This document shows, one piece after another, positions 17,423-26,229 of a stretch of DNA of 64,000 nt (positions are counted from its first letter, which is position 1; each line of letters opens with the position of its first letter). The DNA comes from Actinoplanes sp. SE50/110 (GTDB lineage Bacteria > Actinomycetota > Actinomycetes > Mycobacteriales > Micromonosporaceae). The stretch is taken from the NCBI RefSeq assembly GCF_900119315.1, contig NZ_LT827010.1:2030001-2094000 (forward strand), written 5' to 3'. A program made the position numbers and the translations under genes. The notes beneath the pieces were generated by a model that saw nothing but the letters and a program-made list of their open reading frames with translations, did not search any database and was not told where the DNA came from.

Positions 17423-17441
17423 TGGTCCTCGAAAAGGACCA
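17397..17441. promoter_or_regulatory. MocR operator candidate
   Basis: TGGTCCT (17423-17429) and AGGACCA (17435-17441) form a perfect 7-bp inverted repeat with a 5-bp spacer. A further ATTGGTCC at 17397-17404 repeats, 24 bp away in direct orientation, the ATTGGTCC at 17421-17428. Combined inverted and direct sites are typical of MocR dimers. The position between the divergent regulator and exporter genes makes autoregulation and control of the exporter likely. Confidence 0.65.
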
Positions 17442-17455
17442 TACGCCGGAGAAGC

Positions 17456-18496
17456 ATGAACCGCATGAAGGCGTTACCGATCCTCGCCGGCGCGGCCGGC
17501 ATGACCTTCGTCGGCGGCAGCGTCGCGGTCTCCGGCCACCTCGCCGGCGCGCCCGCCCTCACCGTGCAGGCGCTGCGCTACGCGGTGGCCTGCCTGCTGC
17601 TGCTCGGCTGGTCGGCGTGCACCCGCACCCCGGTGCGCCGCCCGCGCGGCGCCGAATGGCGGTGGCTGCTCGGCGTCACCGTGGCCGGCCTGCTGGTCTT
17701 CAACATCGCCCTGATGCACGGCGCCCGGCACGCCGAACCGGCGGTCCTCGGCGTCGCGGTCGCCTGCGTCCCGATCCTGCTCGCCGCGGGCGGCCCGCTG
17801 CTGCAGGGCCACCGGCCGGCCGCCCGCACCCTGCTCGCCGCCGGAGTGGTCACGCTCGGCGCGATCGGTGTCGAGGGGCTCGGCCGGGCCGATCGGATCG
17901 GGGTGTTCTGGGCCGTCGTCACGTTCCTCTGCGAAGCCCTGTTCACCTTGCTCGCCGTGCCGGTGCTGGGGCGGCACGGCCCGCTCGGGGTGTCCGTGCA
18001 CGCCACCGGGATGGCGGTCGTGCTGTTCGGCGCGGCGGGGCTGGTCACCGAGGGGCCGGGCGCGGTGCTCCGGCTGCACGCCGGCGACGTGCTGGCCGGG
18101 GCGTACCTGGCGGTCGCGGTCACCGCGGTGGCGTTCGTGCTCTGGTACACCTGCGTCACCCGGATCGGGCCGGGGCGGGCCGGGCTGCTCACCGGACTCG
18201 CGCCGATCGCCGCGGCGCTGACCGGGATGGGGCTGGGCGGGCCGGCGCCGCGGCCGCTGGTCTGGCTCGGCATGGCGACCGTGGCGGCCGGGCTCGCCCT
18301 CGGCCTGACCGCCCGGCCTGACCGCCCGGCAGCCGCGGGCGGGGGTCGGCGATCACCCCGCGATCGGGGCGGGTTCCGGCAGCCGCGGGCGGGGGTCGGC
18401 GATCACTCCGCGATCGGGGCGGGTTCCGGCAGCCGCGGGCGGGAGTCGGCGATCACCCCGCGATCAGGGCGGGCTCCGGCAGCGGCGGGCGGGTGA
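17456..18496 (+). CDS. EamA/DMT-family transporter with repeat-derived tail
   Basis: A drug/metabolite transporter of about 290 core residues with roughly ten hydrophobic helices in two EamA repeats (for example LLVFNIALMHGARHAEPAVLG and VTAVAFVLWYTCVTRIG). It probably exports a small metabolite. The ATG at 17456 has GGAGA just upstream; MKALP at 17465 is an alternative. From about residue 290 the frame runs into a 50-bp tandem repeat (18328-18496). Because 50 is not a multiple of three, each unit is read in a different frame, giving a basic, low-complexity tail that has no counterpart in DMT proteins. Controlled by the adjacent MocR regulator (inference). Confidence 0.82.
   Translation: MNRMKALPILAGAAGMTFVGGSVAVSGHLAGAPALTVQALRYAVACLLLLGWSACTRTPVRRPRGAEWRWLLGVTVAGLLVFNIALMHGARHAEPAVLGVAVACVPILLAAGGPLLQGHRPAARTLLAAGVVTLGAIGVEGLGRADRIGVFWAVVTFLCEALFTLLAVPVLGRHGPLGVSVHATGMAVVLFGAAGLVTEGPGAVLRLHAGDVLAGAYLAVAVTAVAFVLWYTCVTRIGPGRAGLLTGLAPIAAALTGMGLGGPAPRPLVWLGMATVAAGLALGLTARPDRPAAAGGGRRSPRDRGGFRQPRAGVGDHSAIGAGSGSRGRESAITPRSGRAPAAAGG
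18328..18493. repeat. 50-bp tandem repeat, three full units plus a partial fourth
   Basis: Units start at 18328, 18378 and 18428 and differ by only a few substitutions; a partial fourth begins at 18478 and contains the stop codon of the EamA gene. Each unit holds a GGCGATCA and CGCGATC core. This minisatellite covers the 3' end of the transporter gene and the following spacer. Confidence 0.93.
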
Positions 18497-18571
18497 TGCC
18501 GGCGCACCGCCGCGGGCGGGCCGGGCGGGCACGGACGGGCGCGGCGAACGGCGTACCGCCGCCATCGGAAG

Positions 18572-19891
18572 TCAGGCCAGATCCCGGGCGTCGCGGCTGT
18601 AGACGAAGGTGGCAATGTCGATCTTGTCGACCGTGCCGTCCGGAGCCCGCAGGATGCGCAGCACCTCGCCCTCGTCGCTGCCCGAGACGCAACGCCAGCG
18701 GTCCGGCGCCTCCCGGCGGAACCGGGTCCGGCCGAGGCGGCCGGTCATCGTCAGGCCGTCGCCGTCCGGGGCGATGTCGAACTCGCCGCCCATCCACCAC
18801 CAGCGGCCGCTGATCTCCGCGGCCTCGCCGGTCGGCGCCGCCGGCGGCTGCCAGGCCGGGACCGGCGCCGCCGGCTCGCTGTCCAGCACCGTGGTCAGCG
18901 TCCGCAGACTCAGCTCCTTGATCAGGGAGCCGCCGGCGAGGGCGTACGTGTTGGCGAACACCACCACCCCGAACCGGCTGCGCCGGTGCACGGCGAGATG
19001 CGCGAGATAGCCGGGCATCGAGCCGGCGTGCCCGGCGTACACCCGCTCACCCACCCGGAACAGCTGCGGGCCCAGTCCGTGCCCGGACGTCCACGACTCC
19101 AGATCGTCGATGGTCACCGGGCTGCACATCTCGTCGACCGTCTCCCGGGCCAGCACCGCCGGCGCCGGATCGGCCAGGAAGCCGGCCCACTTCGCCATGT
19201 CGGTCACCGTCGACCACAGCTGGCCGGCCGGGGCCATGGCGCCGGCGTCCGGGCGCGGCTCCTCGTGCAACGTGCCGCCCAGCGCGTGGACCACGTAGCC
19301 GCGGGCGAACGGCTCCACCGGCAGATAGCTGGTCCGCTTCATGCCCAGCGGATCCAGCACGCGCTTGGTGACCAGATCCGTCCAGCTCTGCCCGGTGACC
19401 CGGGACACCACCGCGCCGAGCAGGCCGTACGCCAGATTCGAATACCGGTAGCGGCGGAACGGCGGGCCGGTCAGCTTCTCGTGGGTCAAGCCGGCCAGCA
19501 ACTGCGCCACGTCACCGCCGTCCCGCCGCTCCCACCACGGCCCGTCCGGTTCCCGCTGCAGCCCGGAGATGTGCCCGAGCAGCTGGCGCAGCGTCACGCC
19601 GCCGATCGGGGTACCCGGCAGATGGCGGTAGAGCAGGTCGTCGAGGGCGAAGAACCCCTCGTCGCGCAACTGCATGACCAGCGTCGCGGTGATCGTCTTG
19701 GTGATCGAGCCGAGCCGGTACTGGGTCTTGGGATCCGGCCGCGGCGTCTCCCCGGCACCCGCGAAGTGCAGCACCGCGCGGTCGCGCACCACCGCCAGCG
19801 CCAGCGACGGCGCCCGGCCCTGCGCCTGGGCCCGGGCGGCGATCTCGTCGACCCGGCGGGCGGTCTCCGGAAGCAGTGTCACGGTCGGCAT
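18572..19891 (-). CDS. Beta-lactamase-fold serine hydrolase (class C type)
   Basis: A 439-residue cytosolic-looking member of the beta-lactamase/D-Ala-D-Ala peptidase family. The SxxK nucleophile motif is SITK at about residue 62, the YxN motif is YSN in RYRYSNLAYG, and a KTG-like triad appears as HAG in YAGHAGSMPGYLAH. No signal peptide is visible. Members act as esterases, peptidases or amidases, and a role in antibiotic resistance cannot be assumed. The C-terminal 100 residues form a beta-rich extra domain common in this family. No operon partner is evident. Confidence 0.87.
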   Translation of the reverse strand: MPTVTLLPETARRVDEIAARAQAQGRAPSLALAVVRDRAVLHFAGAGETPRPDPKTQYRLGSITKTITATLVMQLRDEGFFALDDLLYRHLPGTPIGGVTLRQLLGHISGLQREPDGPWWERRDGGDVAQLLAGLTHEKLTGPPFRRYRYSNLAYGLLGAVVSRVTGQSWTDLVTKRVLDPLGMKRTSYLPVEPFARGYVVHALGGTLHEEPRPDAGAMAPAGQLWSTVTDMAKWAGFLADPAPAVLARETVDEMCSPVTIDDLESWTSGHGLGPQLFRVGERVYAGHAGSMPGYLAHLAVHRRSRFGVVVFANTYALAGGSLIKELSLRTLTTVLDSEPAAPVPAWQPPAAPTGEAAEISGRWWWMGGEFDIAPDGDGLTMTGRLGRTRFRREAPDRWRCVSGSDEGEVLRILRAPDGTVDKIDIATFVYSRDARDLA

Positions 19892-19965
19892 CCTCCTGCA
19901 GTGCGACTGACGGGTCTAACTGGCCGGACGGCGATCGGCTACGTGTGCACGAGGCATCGCCGCGG

Positions 19966-20442
19966 ATGCGCGGACGTGACACGATCGTTGATGTGGCAGC
20001 CGTACTCTGGATCATCCTCGCCATCGCCCTGGCGATCGGCGAAGCCTTCACCGCGACCTTCCTGATCATCTTCTTCGCGGCGGGAGCCGGCGCGGCCGCC
20101 CTCGCCGCCGCCCTCGGTGCCCCGGTGCTCCTGCAGGTCATCGTCTTCGCCGTGGTCTCCGGGCTGTCCGTGGCGGCGGTCCGCCCGATCATCGTCCGGC
20201 ACGCCCGGCCCGCCCTGGAGACCGGTGACACGGCCTTCGGGATCGAGGCGATGGAGGGCCACCACGGCACCGTGCTGGAGACCGTCGACGCCGGCCACGG
20301 TCAGATCCGGATCGACGGGGAGATCTGGCAGGCCCGGCCGTTCGACGGCAAGGAGACCTTCGAGCCCGGCGAGCGCGTCCGAGTCGTCACCGTGCGCGGC
20401 GCCACGGCGCTGGTCTGGCACGATGACCTGCCCGACGTTTGA
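19966..20442 (+). CDS. NfeD-like membrane protein
   Basis: About 158 residues: two adjacent TM segments (AVLWIILAIALAIGEAF and a following Ala-rich helix), a third, then a C-terminal OB-fold (HHGTVLETVDAGHGQIRIDG ... ERVRVVTVRGATALV). This is the short NfeD form that partners SPFH/stomatin-like proteins in the membrane; the SPFH gene follows 35 bp downstream. The ATG at 19966 is used; GTG at 19993 (VAAVLW) is equally possible. The pair probably organises membrane microdomains or quality control, as known from Bacillus and Escherichia homologues. Confidence 0.86.
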   Translation: MRGRDTIVDVAAVLWIILAIALAIGEAFTATFLIIFFAAGAGAAALAAALGAPVLLQVIVFAVVSGLSVAAVRPIIVRHARPALETGDTAFGIEAMEGHHGTVLETVDAGHGQIRIDGEIWQARPFDGKETFEPGERVRVVTVRGATALVWHDDLPDV

Positions 20443-20477
20443 TCGACTTCGTGTTCGTTTTTTCATAGAGAGGCGCC

Positions 20478-21590
20478 ATGGGAGCTGTCATCGCAGTTCT
20501 GGTCATAGTCATCGCGTTGTTCGCGGTGATCACCATCGTCCGGTCCATCCGGATCGTCCCGCAGCAGCGGATGGACGTGGTCGAGCGCCTGGGCAAATAC
20601 CAGCGCACCCTGAGCCCCGGCCTGAACCTGCTGGTGCCGTTCATCGACGCGGTCCGCAGCAAGGTCGACATGCGCGAGCAGGTCGTGTCGTTCCCGCCGC
20701 AGCCGGTGATCACCTCGGACAACCTGGTGGTCTCGATCGACACGGTGCTCTACTTCAAGGTCGTCGACCCGGTCCGGGCCACCTACGAGATCGCCAACTT
20801 CCTGCAGGCGATCGAGCAGCTCACCGTCACCACCCTGCGCAACGTGATCGGCTCGCTCGACCTGGAGCGCGCGCTGACCAGCCGCGAGGAGATCAACCGG
20901 CACCTGTCCACGGTGCTGGACGAGACCACCGGCCGCTGGGGCATCAAGGTCACCCGGGTCGAGATCAAGGCGATCGAGCCGCCGCCCAGCATCCGCGACT
21001 CGATGGAGAAGCAGATGCGCGCCGAGCGGGAGCGCCGCGCCACCATCCTGAACGCCGAGGGTCACAAGCAGGCGCAGATCCTCACCGCCGAGGGTGAGAA
21101 GCAGGCCGCGGTGCTGCGCGCCGACGGTGACCGGCAGTCCCGGGTGCTGCAGGCCGAGGGCCAGGCCAAGGCGATCCGGACCGTGTTCGACGCGATCCAC
21201 CAGGCGAACCCGTCGCAGAAGGTGCTGGCCTACCAGTACCTGCAGGCGCTGCCGCAGATCGCGAACGGCAGCGCGAACAAGGTGTGGATCGTGCCGACCG
21301 AGCTGACCAAGGCCCTGGAGGGGCTGGGCGGTGCGCTCGGCGGGCTCGCCAACATGGTCGGGGACGTGCCGCTGGCCGAGGTGCACTCGGACGAGGTGGC
21401 GCTGGAGGCGGCGGCCGCGGCCCAGGCGGCGGCGGCTGAGGCGGCCCGGGTGAACGACGAGGTGCGGGAGGCGGAGGCCCAGGTCTCGGCGGATCCGGAC
21501 GTCACCGCGGCGCTGGGCGCGTCCCCGCAGGTGCCGCCGTCGTCGGCGCTGGGTGGGGCCGACTACCAGGGGCAGCAGCACCAGGCCTGA
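20478..21590 (+). CDS. SPFH/Band 7 stomatin-like protein
   Basis: A 370-residue protein: N-terminal TM helix (residues 3-22), SPFH domain beginning RIVPQQRMDVVERLGKYQRT and including VSIDTVLYFKVVDP, then a long Glu/Ala-rich coiled coil (EKQMRAERERRATILNAEGH) and a low-complexity Ala/Glu-rich end. It resembles QmcA/YbbK. Together with the NfeD protein it forms the usual membrane pair. AGAGAGG precedes the ATG. A stem-loop at 21616-21642 beyond the stop may end the transcript. Confidence 0.92.
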   Translation: MGAVIAVLVIVIALFAVITIVRSIRIVPQQRMDVVERLGKYQRTLSPGLNLLVPFIDAVRSKVDMREQVVSFPPQPVITSDNLVVSIDTVLYFKVVDPVRATYEIANFLQAIEQLTVTTLRNVIGSLDLERALTSREEINRHLSTVLDETTGRWGIKVTRVEIKAIEPPPSIRDSMEKQMRAERERRATILNAEGHKQAQILTAEGEKQAAVLRADGDRQSRVLQAEGQAKAIRTVFDAIHQANPSQKVLAYQYLQALPQIANGSANKVWIVPTELTKALEGLGGALGGLANMVGDVPLAEVHSDEVALEAAAAAQAAAAEAARVNDEVREAEAQVSADPDVTAALGASPQVPPSSALGGADYQGQQHQA

Positions 21591-21615
21591 GCCCACCGGT
21601 CCGGTCTTTTCGTCG

Positions 21616-21642
21616 GCGGCCTGTCCGAAGCGGGCAGGCCGC
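21616..21642 (+). terminator. Stem-loop after the SPFH gene
   Basis: GCGGCCTG (21616-21623) pairs with CAGGCCGC (21635-21642) across an 11-nt loop, 26 bp after the stop. There is no T-run, as is common for actinobacterial terminators, so assignment rests on position and stem strength. Confidence 0.5.
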
Positions 21643-21770
21643 CCGGCATTTCCAGGAATTTCCTGAGATACGCCTCACAGTTCCCTGCGAATTTGGCATG
21701 CTTCGACTCGGATTTCCGACCGGTTTCCCCCGGCCGCTCGGCGTGTTGCCCCTGCGAGCGAGGCGGAACC

Positions 21771-22445
21771 ATGAGCATCAGCCATCGTCAGACCGCGTCC
21801 GGCCGCCCCCTGCGGGTCGCCCCCGCGTGGGTCGGCGCCGCGACCCCGACCGGCCGGGCCACCGACCATCACCTCCTACCGGTCCGCGACGCCGTCTGGA
21901 TCTGGTCGGTCCGGCGCTTCGCCCGGCTCGCCCTGTGGGCGCTGCCCGCCGCCGCGGTCCTCTACGGTTGGTTCACCCTCGGCGTCAACGTCCCGCCCGG
22001 TCCGCTCCCCGTGGGACTCCTCGCCGGCTGGCTGACCAGCATCGCGCTGATCGCCCTGGCCGGCCTGCTCGCCGGCTCCCGCACCCGGCGCGTCGCCCTC
22101 ACCGGCCTGCTCGTCACCCTGGCCGGCGCCACCCTGCTGCTGCCGCTGGTCGCCCTCCCGGAACAGACCGCCACCGCCGCCGTGTCCATCACCACCGGCC
22201 AGGTCCGCATCCTGCTCGACGTCGCCCGCGCCGTCTGCGGCGGCGGCATGCTGCTCCTCGGCTGGGCCGTGTTCCGTTCCCAGCTGGTCAACCCGGCCGA
22301 CGGCGTCCTGCTGATGCTGGCCGCGGTCGCCCTGGGCGCCGGCAACTACGCGGTCAAGCCGCTCCCGACGGTGGGCGCGCTCCTGCTGCTCGCCGCCGGC
22401 ATGGGCCTGGCCTGGACGGGTGGCCGGCTGGTCCCCCGAACCTGA
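21771..22445 (+). CDS. Membrane protein of unknown function
   Basis: A 224-residue protein with a polar N-terminal 40 residues and about six hydrophobic helices from residue 50 onward (for example LALWALPAAAVLYGWF and GVLLMLAAVALGAGNYAV). No known family was recognised. The ATG at 21771 has GAGGCGG a few bases upstream. It stands alone between the SPFH terminator-like stem and the convergent methylase gene. The upstream 100 bp (21650-21720) are clearly richer in A+T than the surroundings and may carry its promoter. Confidence 0.65.
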   Translation: MSISHRQTASGRPLRVAPAWVGAATPTGRATDHHLLPVRDAVWIWSVRRFARLALWALPAAAVLYGWFTLGVNVPPGPLPVGLLAGWLTSIALIALAGLLAGSRTRRVALTGLLVTLAGATLLLPLVALPEQTATAAVSITTGQVRILLDVARAVCGGGMLLLGWAVFRSQLVNPADGVLLMLAAVALGAGNYAVKPLPTVGALLLLAAGMGLAWTGGRLVPRT

Positions 22446-22742
22446 CCGGTTGGTTGTTTCGCGAGCCGGCCTCCCGCGGGCGACGGGCGGACACCGCGGT
22501 GTCAGGGACGAGCCGGCGGTGGTTGCCGGCGGCGGCCGGGTGCCCGGGCCGCCGTCCCCCGGCCGCCGCGGCCGGTTCCCGGTCCGGGTGGCGGCCGGTG
22601 CGCCGGTCTTCGGCGGGCGGGACCGCGTCGACCCGGTGTGGCCGGGTGATCGAGGCCCGGCAGTGGAAGTGGTCGTGTTGTGTGTTGTGCGTTCCGATCC
22701 GCTGGCCGTGGGCGGGGCGCCGGCCGTCGGTCATCGGCCGGC
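22446..22742. other. GC-rich spacer, no gene seen
   Basis: Between the convergent membrane protein and methylase genes. It is dominated by GGC/GCC-rich sequence, and no frame has convincing protein character. No terminator or operator with a clean stem was found. Confidence 0.4.
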
Positions 22743-23537
22743 TCAGCGGGTCAGTTCGTAGAAGGCGATGGCGGCGGCGGTGGCGACGTTGAGCGAGTCG
22801 ACGTTGTTGTGCATGGGGATGGCGACCCGGACGTCGCTGGCGCCGAGGGCGGCCGGCGTGAGGCCCGGACCCTCGGCGCCGAGCAGCAGCGCCGGGCGGT
22901 CCCGCTGCGCCGCGGTGAGGTCGCGGAGGGCGACCGCGTCCGGGGCCGGGGTCATGGCCAGCAGGGTGAAGCCGGCGTCGCGGATCGTGGTGAGCGGCTC
23001 CGGCCAGGTTTCCGTCTTGGTGTACGGGATGGCGAACACCTCGCCCATGCTGACCCGCACCGCCCGGCGGTACAACGGGTCGGCGCAACTGGGGGACAGG
23101 ACCACCGCGTCGATGCCGAGCGCGGCCGCGCTGCGGAACAGGGCGCCCAGGTTGGTGTGCGTGTTCAGGCCCTCCAGCACGGCCAGGTTGCGGGCGCCGG
23201 CGAGCAGGTCGGGAAGCTCGGGCAGCGGGCGGCGGTGGAACGAGGCGAGGATGCCGCGGTGCACGTGGAACCCGGTGATCGACTCCAGGACGGCGGGGGC
23301 CGCCGCGTACAGCGGGGCGTCCGGCGGCAGCCCGGTGAGCTGGTCGGCGCGTTTCTCGTCGACCAGGGCCGACCGCAGCCGGTAGCCGGCCCGCAGCGCC
23401 CGCTGGATGACCAGCTCACCCTCGGCGATGAACAGCCCGTTCGGCGGCTCCCACCGGGTGCGCAGTTCGAGGTCGGTGAGGGCGCGGTAGTCACCGATGC
23501 GCGGGTCGTCGGGGTCGGTGATAACGATGGCGGGCAC
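22743..23537 (-). CDS. TrmH/SpoU-family RNA 2'-O-methyltransferase
   Basis: A 264-residue SPOUT methyltransferase that transfers a methyl group from AdoMet to a ribose in rRNA or tRNA. The three SpoU motifs are NLGALFRSAAALGIDAVVLS, LLLGAEGPGL and IPMHNNVDSLNVATAAAIAF, the last forming the knotted AdoMet site. The N-terminal 100 residues are a substrate-binding domain like those in TsnR/RlmB relatives. The GTG at 23537 begins VPAIVITDPDDPRI; the frame is open far upstream but conserved similarity starts here. It is divergent from the GNAT gene with about 60 bp between starts. The target nucleotide is unknown. Confidence 0.88.
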   Translation of the reverse strand: MPAIVITDPDDPRIGDYRALTDLELRTRWEPPNGLFIAEGELVIQRALRAGYRLRSALVDEKRADQLTGLPPDAPLYAAAPAVLESITGFHVHRGILASFHRRPLPELPDLLAGARNLAVLEGLNTHTNLGALFRSAAALGIDAVVLSPSCADPLYRRAVRVSMGEVFAIPYTKTETWPEPLTTIRDAGFTLLAMTPAPDAVALRDLTAAQRDRPALLLGAEGPGLTPAALGASDVRVAIPMHNNVDSLNVATAAAIAFYELTR

Positions 23538-23597
23538 ACGATCATTCTGCCGACCCCGCCGATCGCCCCCGCCGCACCGGGGGTAGAAACGTCCGGC

Positions 23598-24284
23598 ATG
23601 ACCACCGAACTGATCACCGAGCGGCTGCGGCTGCGCCAGTGGACGGACGCCGACCTGCCGGTCTGGGCGGCGATGAACGCCGACCCGCGGGTTCGCGAGT
23701 TCTTCCCCGGCACGCTGACGCTGGCCGAGTCCGCCGCGTCGATCGAGTATTTCCGCGGGGCCATGGTGACCCGGGGCTGGGGCTGGTGGGCGGTCGAGGT
23801 GACCGCGACCGGCGAGTTCGTCGGGATGGCCGGTCTCGACCCGGTCGACGAGGACGCCCCGGTGGACGGGGTGGAGGTCGGCTGGCGGCTGGCCGCCGGC
23901 GCGTGGGGGCACGGGTATGCGACCGAGGCGGCCCGGGCCGTTCTCCGCTTCGGCTTCGGCGAGCTGGACCTGCCGGAGATCCTGGCGATCACGGTGCGCG
24001 GCAACGTCCGCTCCCGCCGGGTGATGGAGCGGCTCGGCATGGTCCACGATCCGGCCGCCGACTTCGAGGACCGGACCGTCCCGCCCGGCCCGTTGCGGCC
24101 GTGCGTGGTCTATCGGGTCGGGCCGGAGACCCTGAATAGGGAGATCTGTGGCGGCCGAGTGGATGTCGATCGGCGGGACGTGCGGGAAGATGGGCGCAGG
24201 TGCCACCACCGGCGCCGGGCCACCCGGCGCCGGCCGCAGTACGGTTGTACGGTTCGCGTTGTTCCGCTGATCGGGGGGTGTCAG
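23598..24284 (+). CDS. GNAT acetyltransferase domain without its own stop codon
   Basis: MTTELITERLRLRQWTDADL opens a RimJ/RimL-type N-acetyltransferase domain of about 175 residues; the AcCoA-binding region is WRLAAGAWGHGYATEAARAV and the domain ends near CVVYRVGP. No stop follows in this frame: translation would continue through a basic linker and into the flavohemoglobin-like protein at 24285, with its stop at 26105. One base away in the +1 frame, TAG at 24137-24139 would end the protein at the expected length. Either a natural fusion, a recent frameshift at the 3' end or a sequencing error explains this. Given the ribosome site before 24285, two separate products are likely. Confidence 0.7.
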
Positions 24285-26105
24285 ATGTCGTCTGGTCCGG
24301 GATCAGACCCGCATCTGCTGGCCCTGCTGCGCGCCATCCGGCTGCGCCAGAGCGCCCCCGACGCGGCCGCCGCGGGTGCGGCCGACACCGCCGCCGCCCT
24401 GTCCGAGATCGCCGCGGCGAAACGGGATCCGGACCCGGAGCCGGCGCCCAGCCCGGCGGCCGCCCGGTCGGGGACACCGGCATACCCGTCGGGCATCGGC
24501 CATCCGGTCGTGTCCGGCGACACCGTCCCGGAGAGCCCCGGCGGCCGGGTCGGCGGCGTGGGCGCCGCCGGCCGCTCCGCCACCCCACCACCGTCGGCCG
24601 GGCCGGCTCCGCAGACCGGCGGGTCCACGCCGCAACCGGGCCCGACCCCGCCGCGGGTCGGCTCCGAGCTGCTCTGGCGCGGCGGTCAGGGCGCCGCGCT
24701 CGGCCGGTCCGGGCTGGGCGGCCGCCGCCCGGGCACCCCGGGGCAGCCGGATCGGGCCGGGGCGAGCGCCGCCTACGGCGTACCCGTCAATCGGGTCAAC
24801 CCCATCACCGGCGTCAACCCCGCCGGGCCGGCGACCCCGGTGCCGAGCGTGCCCGGCGTGCCGAAGGCACGGCCGATCGGCGGCGCCGGCACCGAGTTCC
24901 CGTCGGTCACCCCGGCCGAGTACGCCGCGCATTTCGCCCGTAACACCACCCGCCGCAGCGCCGCCGCGGACGGCATGGACCCGGGCGACACGATGGCCCT
25001 GCGGGACACCCAACGCCTGCTCAGCACCAGTCTGACGTTCGCCGGTGGCACCGATGAGGTGGCCGCCCGGCTGTGGGAGGCGCTGCTGCAGGCCCAGCCC
25101 GACCTGCTGACCGCGCTGCCCGGCACCGCCGGCTCGCAGGCGGGCCAGCTGGCCCGCGCGCTGACCTGGCTGGTCCACCGGCTCGACGACCCGCCCGCGG
25201 TGGTCGCCGGGTGCGGCCGGCTCGGCGCCGCCCTGGCCGAGTGCGGCGTGCAGTGGAAGCAGTTGCAGCTGGTCGGCGCGGCGCTGGCGGAGGCGGTGCG
25301 GGCCGGGATGGCGCCGGGCGTCTGGCGGCAGGATTTCGATCAGGCGTGGCGGTGGACGTGGCAGCACGTCTACGAGTGGCTGGTGCACGGCGGCACGCTG
25401 ATCGCCTACCAACCGACCGTCTGGGACACCGAGGTGATCAGCCACGAGCTGCGCCGACCCGACCTGGCGGTGGTCCGGCTGCGCCCGTTCCTGCCGATGC
25501 CGTACCGCCCGGGGCAGTACGCGCGGGTCGAGGTCGACGCGGTCCCCGGCATCTGGCGGCCGTATTCGCTGGCCGGCGCCCCGCAGCTGGACGACGTGAT
25601 CGAGTTGCACGTGCGGGCGAAAACCGAGACCGGGGTGAGCGGCACGCTGGTGCACGACACCCGGGTCGGCGACCGGGTCCGGGTGACCCGCGCCGAGGGC
25701 GACATGGGTCTGCCGGCCGAGCCGGGCCGCGGCGTGCTGATGATCGCCGGGGATACCGGGGTGGCCCCGATGAAGGCGATGCTGGCCCAGCTCGCGGCGG
25801 TCCGCGACCCGCGCCCGGCGGTGCTCTTCTGGGGCGTCCGCAACCTGCGGGAGCTCTACGACGTCGACTCGCTGATGGCGATCGCCCGGGAGGCCCCGCG
25901 TGCCACGGTGATCCCGGTGATCTCCGAGGGCGACCCGGGACCGTACCCGTTCGGCCTGGTCACCGACGCGGTCGCGACCTACGGCGAGTGGTCCCGGCAC
26001 GAGGTCTATCTGGCCGGGCCGCCGCTGATGCTGGCCGCCACCGCCCTCGCGCTGCACCAGCTCGGTGTCTCCCCGGCCCGCATCCACCACGACGCCCCGG
26101 AATGA
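24285..26105 (+). CDS. Flavohemoglobin-like oxidoreductase (globin + FAD/NAD reductase) with long disordered N-terminus
   Basis: About 606 residues. Residues 1-220 are Pro/Gly/Ala-rich and probably disordered. A globin-like domain follows (about 225-365), then a ferredoxin-reductase module with the FAD motif WRPYSLAGAP and the nucleotide-binding motif MIAGDTGVAPMKAML. This is the flavohemoglobin order, known for NO dioxygenase or related redox activity. In the globin part, aligning AECGVQWKQLQLVG with the usual H-x13-VG segment places Leu or Ala where the heme-ligating His should be, so heme binding is doubtful. The ATG at 24285 follows GGGGGG and lies in frame with the GNAT domain upstream. 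The reductase half looks intact. Confidence 0.78.
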   Translation: MSSGPGSDPHLLALLRAIRLRQSAPDAAAAGAADTAAALSEIAAAKRDPDPEPAPSPAAARSGTPAYPSGIGHPVVSGDTVPESPGGRVGGVGAAGRSATPPPSAGPAPQTGGSTPQPGPTPPRVGSELLWRGGQGAALGRSGLGGRRPGTPGQPDRAGASAAYGVPVNRVNPITGVNPAGPATPVPSVPGVPKARPIGGAGTEFPSVTPAEYAAHFARNTTRRSAAADGMDPGDTMALRDTQRLLSTSLTFAGGTDEVAARLWEALLQAQPDLLTALPGTAGSQAGQLARALTWLVHRLDDPPAVVAGCGRLGAALAECGVQWKQLQLVGAALAEAVRAGMAPGVWRQDFDQAWRWTWQHVYEWLVHGGTLIAYQPTVWDTEVISHELRRPDLAVVRLRPFLPMPYRPGQYARVEVDAVPGIWRPYSLAGAPQLDDVIELHVRAKTETGVSGTLVHDTRVGDRVRVTRAEGDMGLPAEPGRGVLMIAGDTGVAPMKAMLAQLAAVRDPRPAVLFWGVRNLRELYDVDSLMAIAREAPRATVIPVISEGDPGPYPFGLVTDAVATYGEWSRHEVYLAGPPLMLAATALALHQLGVSPARIHHDAPE

Positions 26106-26229
26106 CGGCGCGGTCCGTCACCGCCGCTCGGGTACGTCGACAGCACCCGATTTCTCCACCCGCCCTCCGTGGGCGGGGCAGACTCAGCTTCGTGCCGGGC
26201 CGTCCGTCCCCGGCCGGAGGGGGTTGGCG

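Noticed and set aside
24285..26105. Assignment as an active NO-dioxygenase Hmp
   Set aside because: The proximal heme His cannot be found at the expected position.
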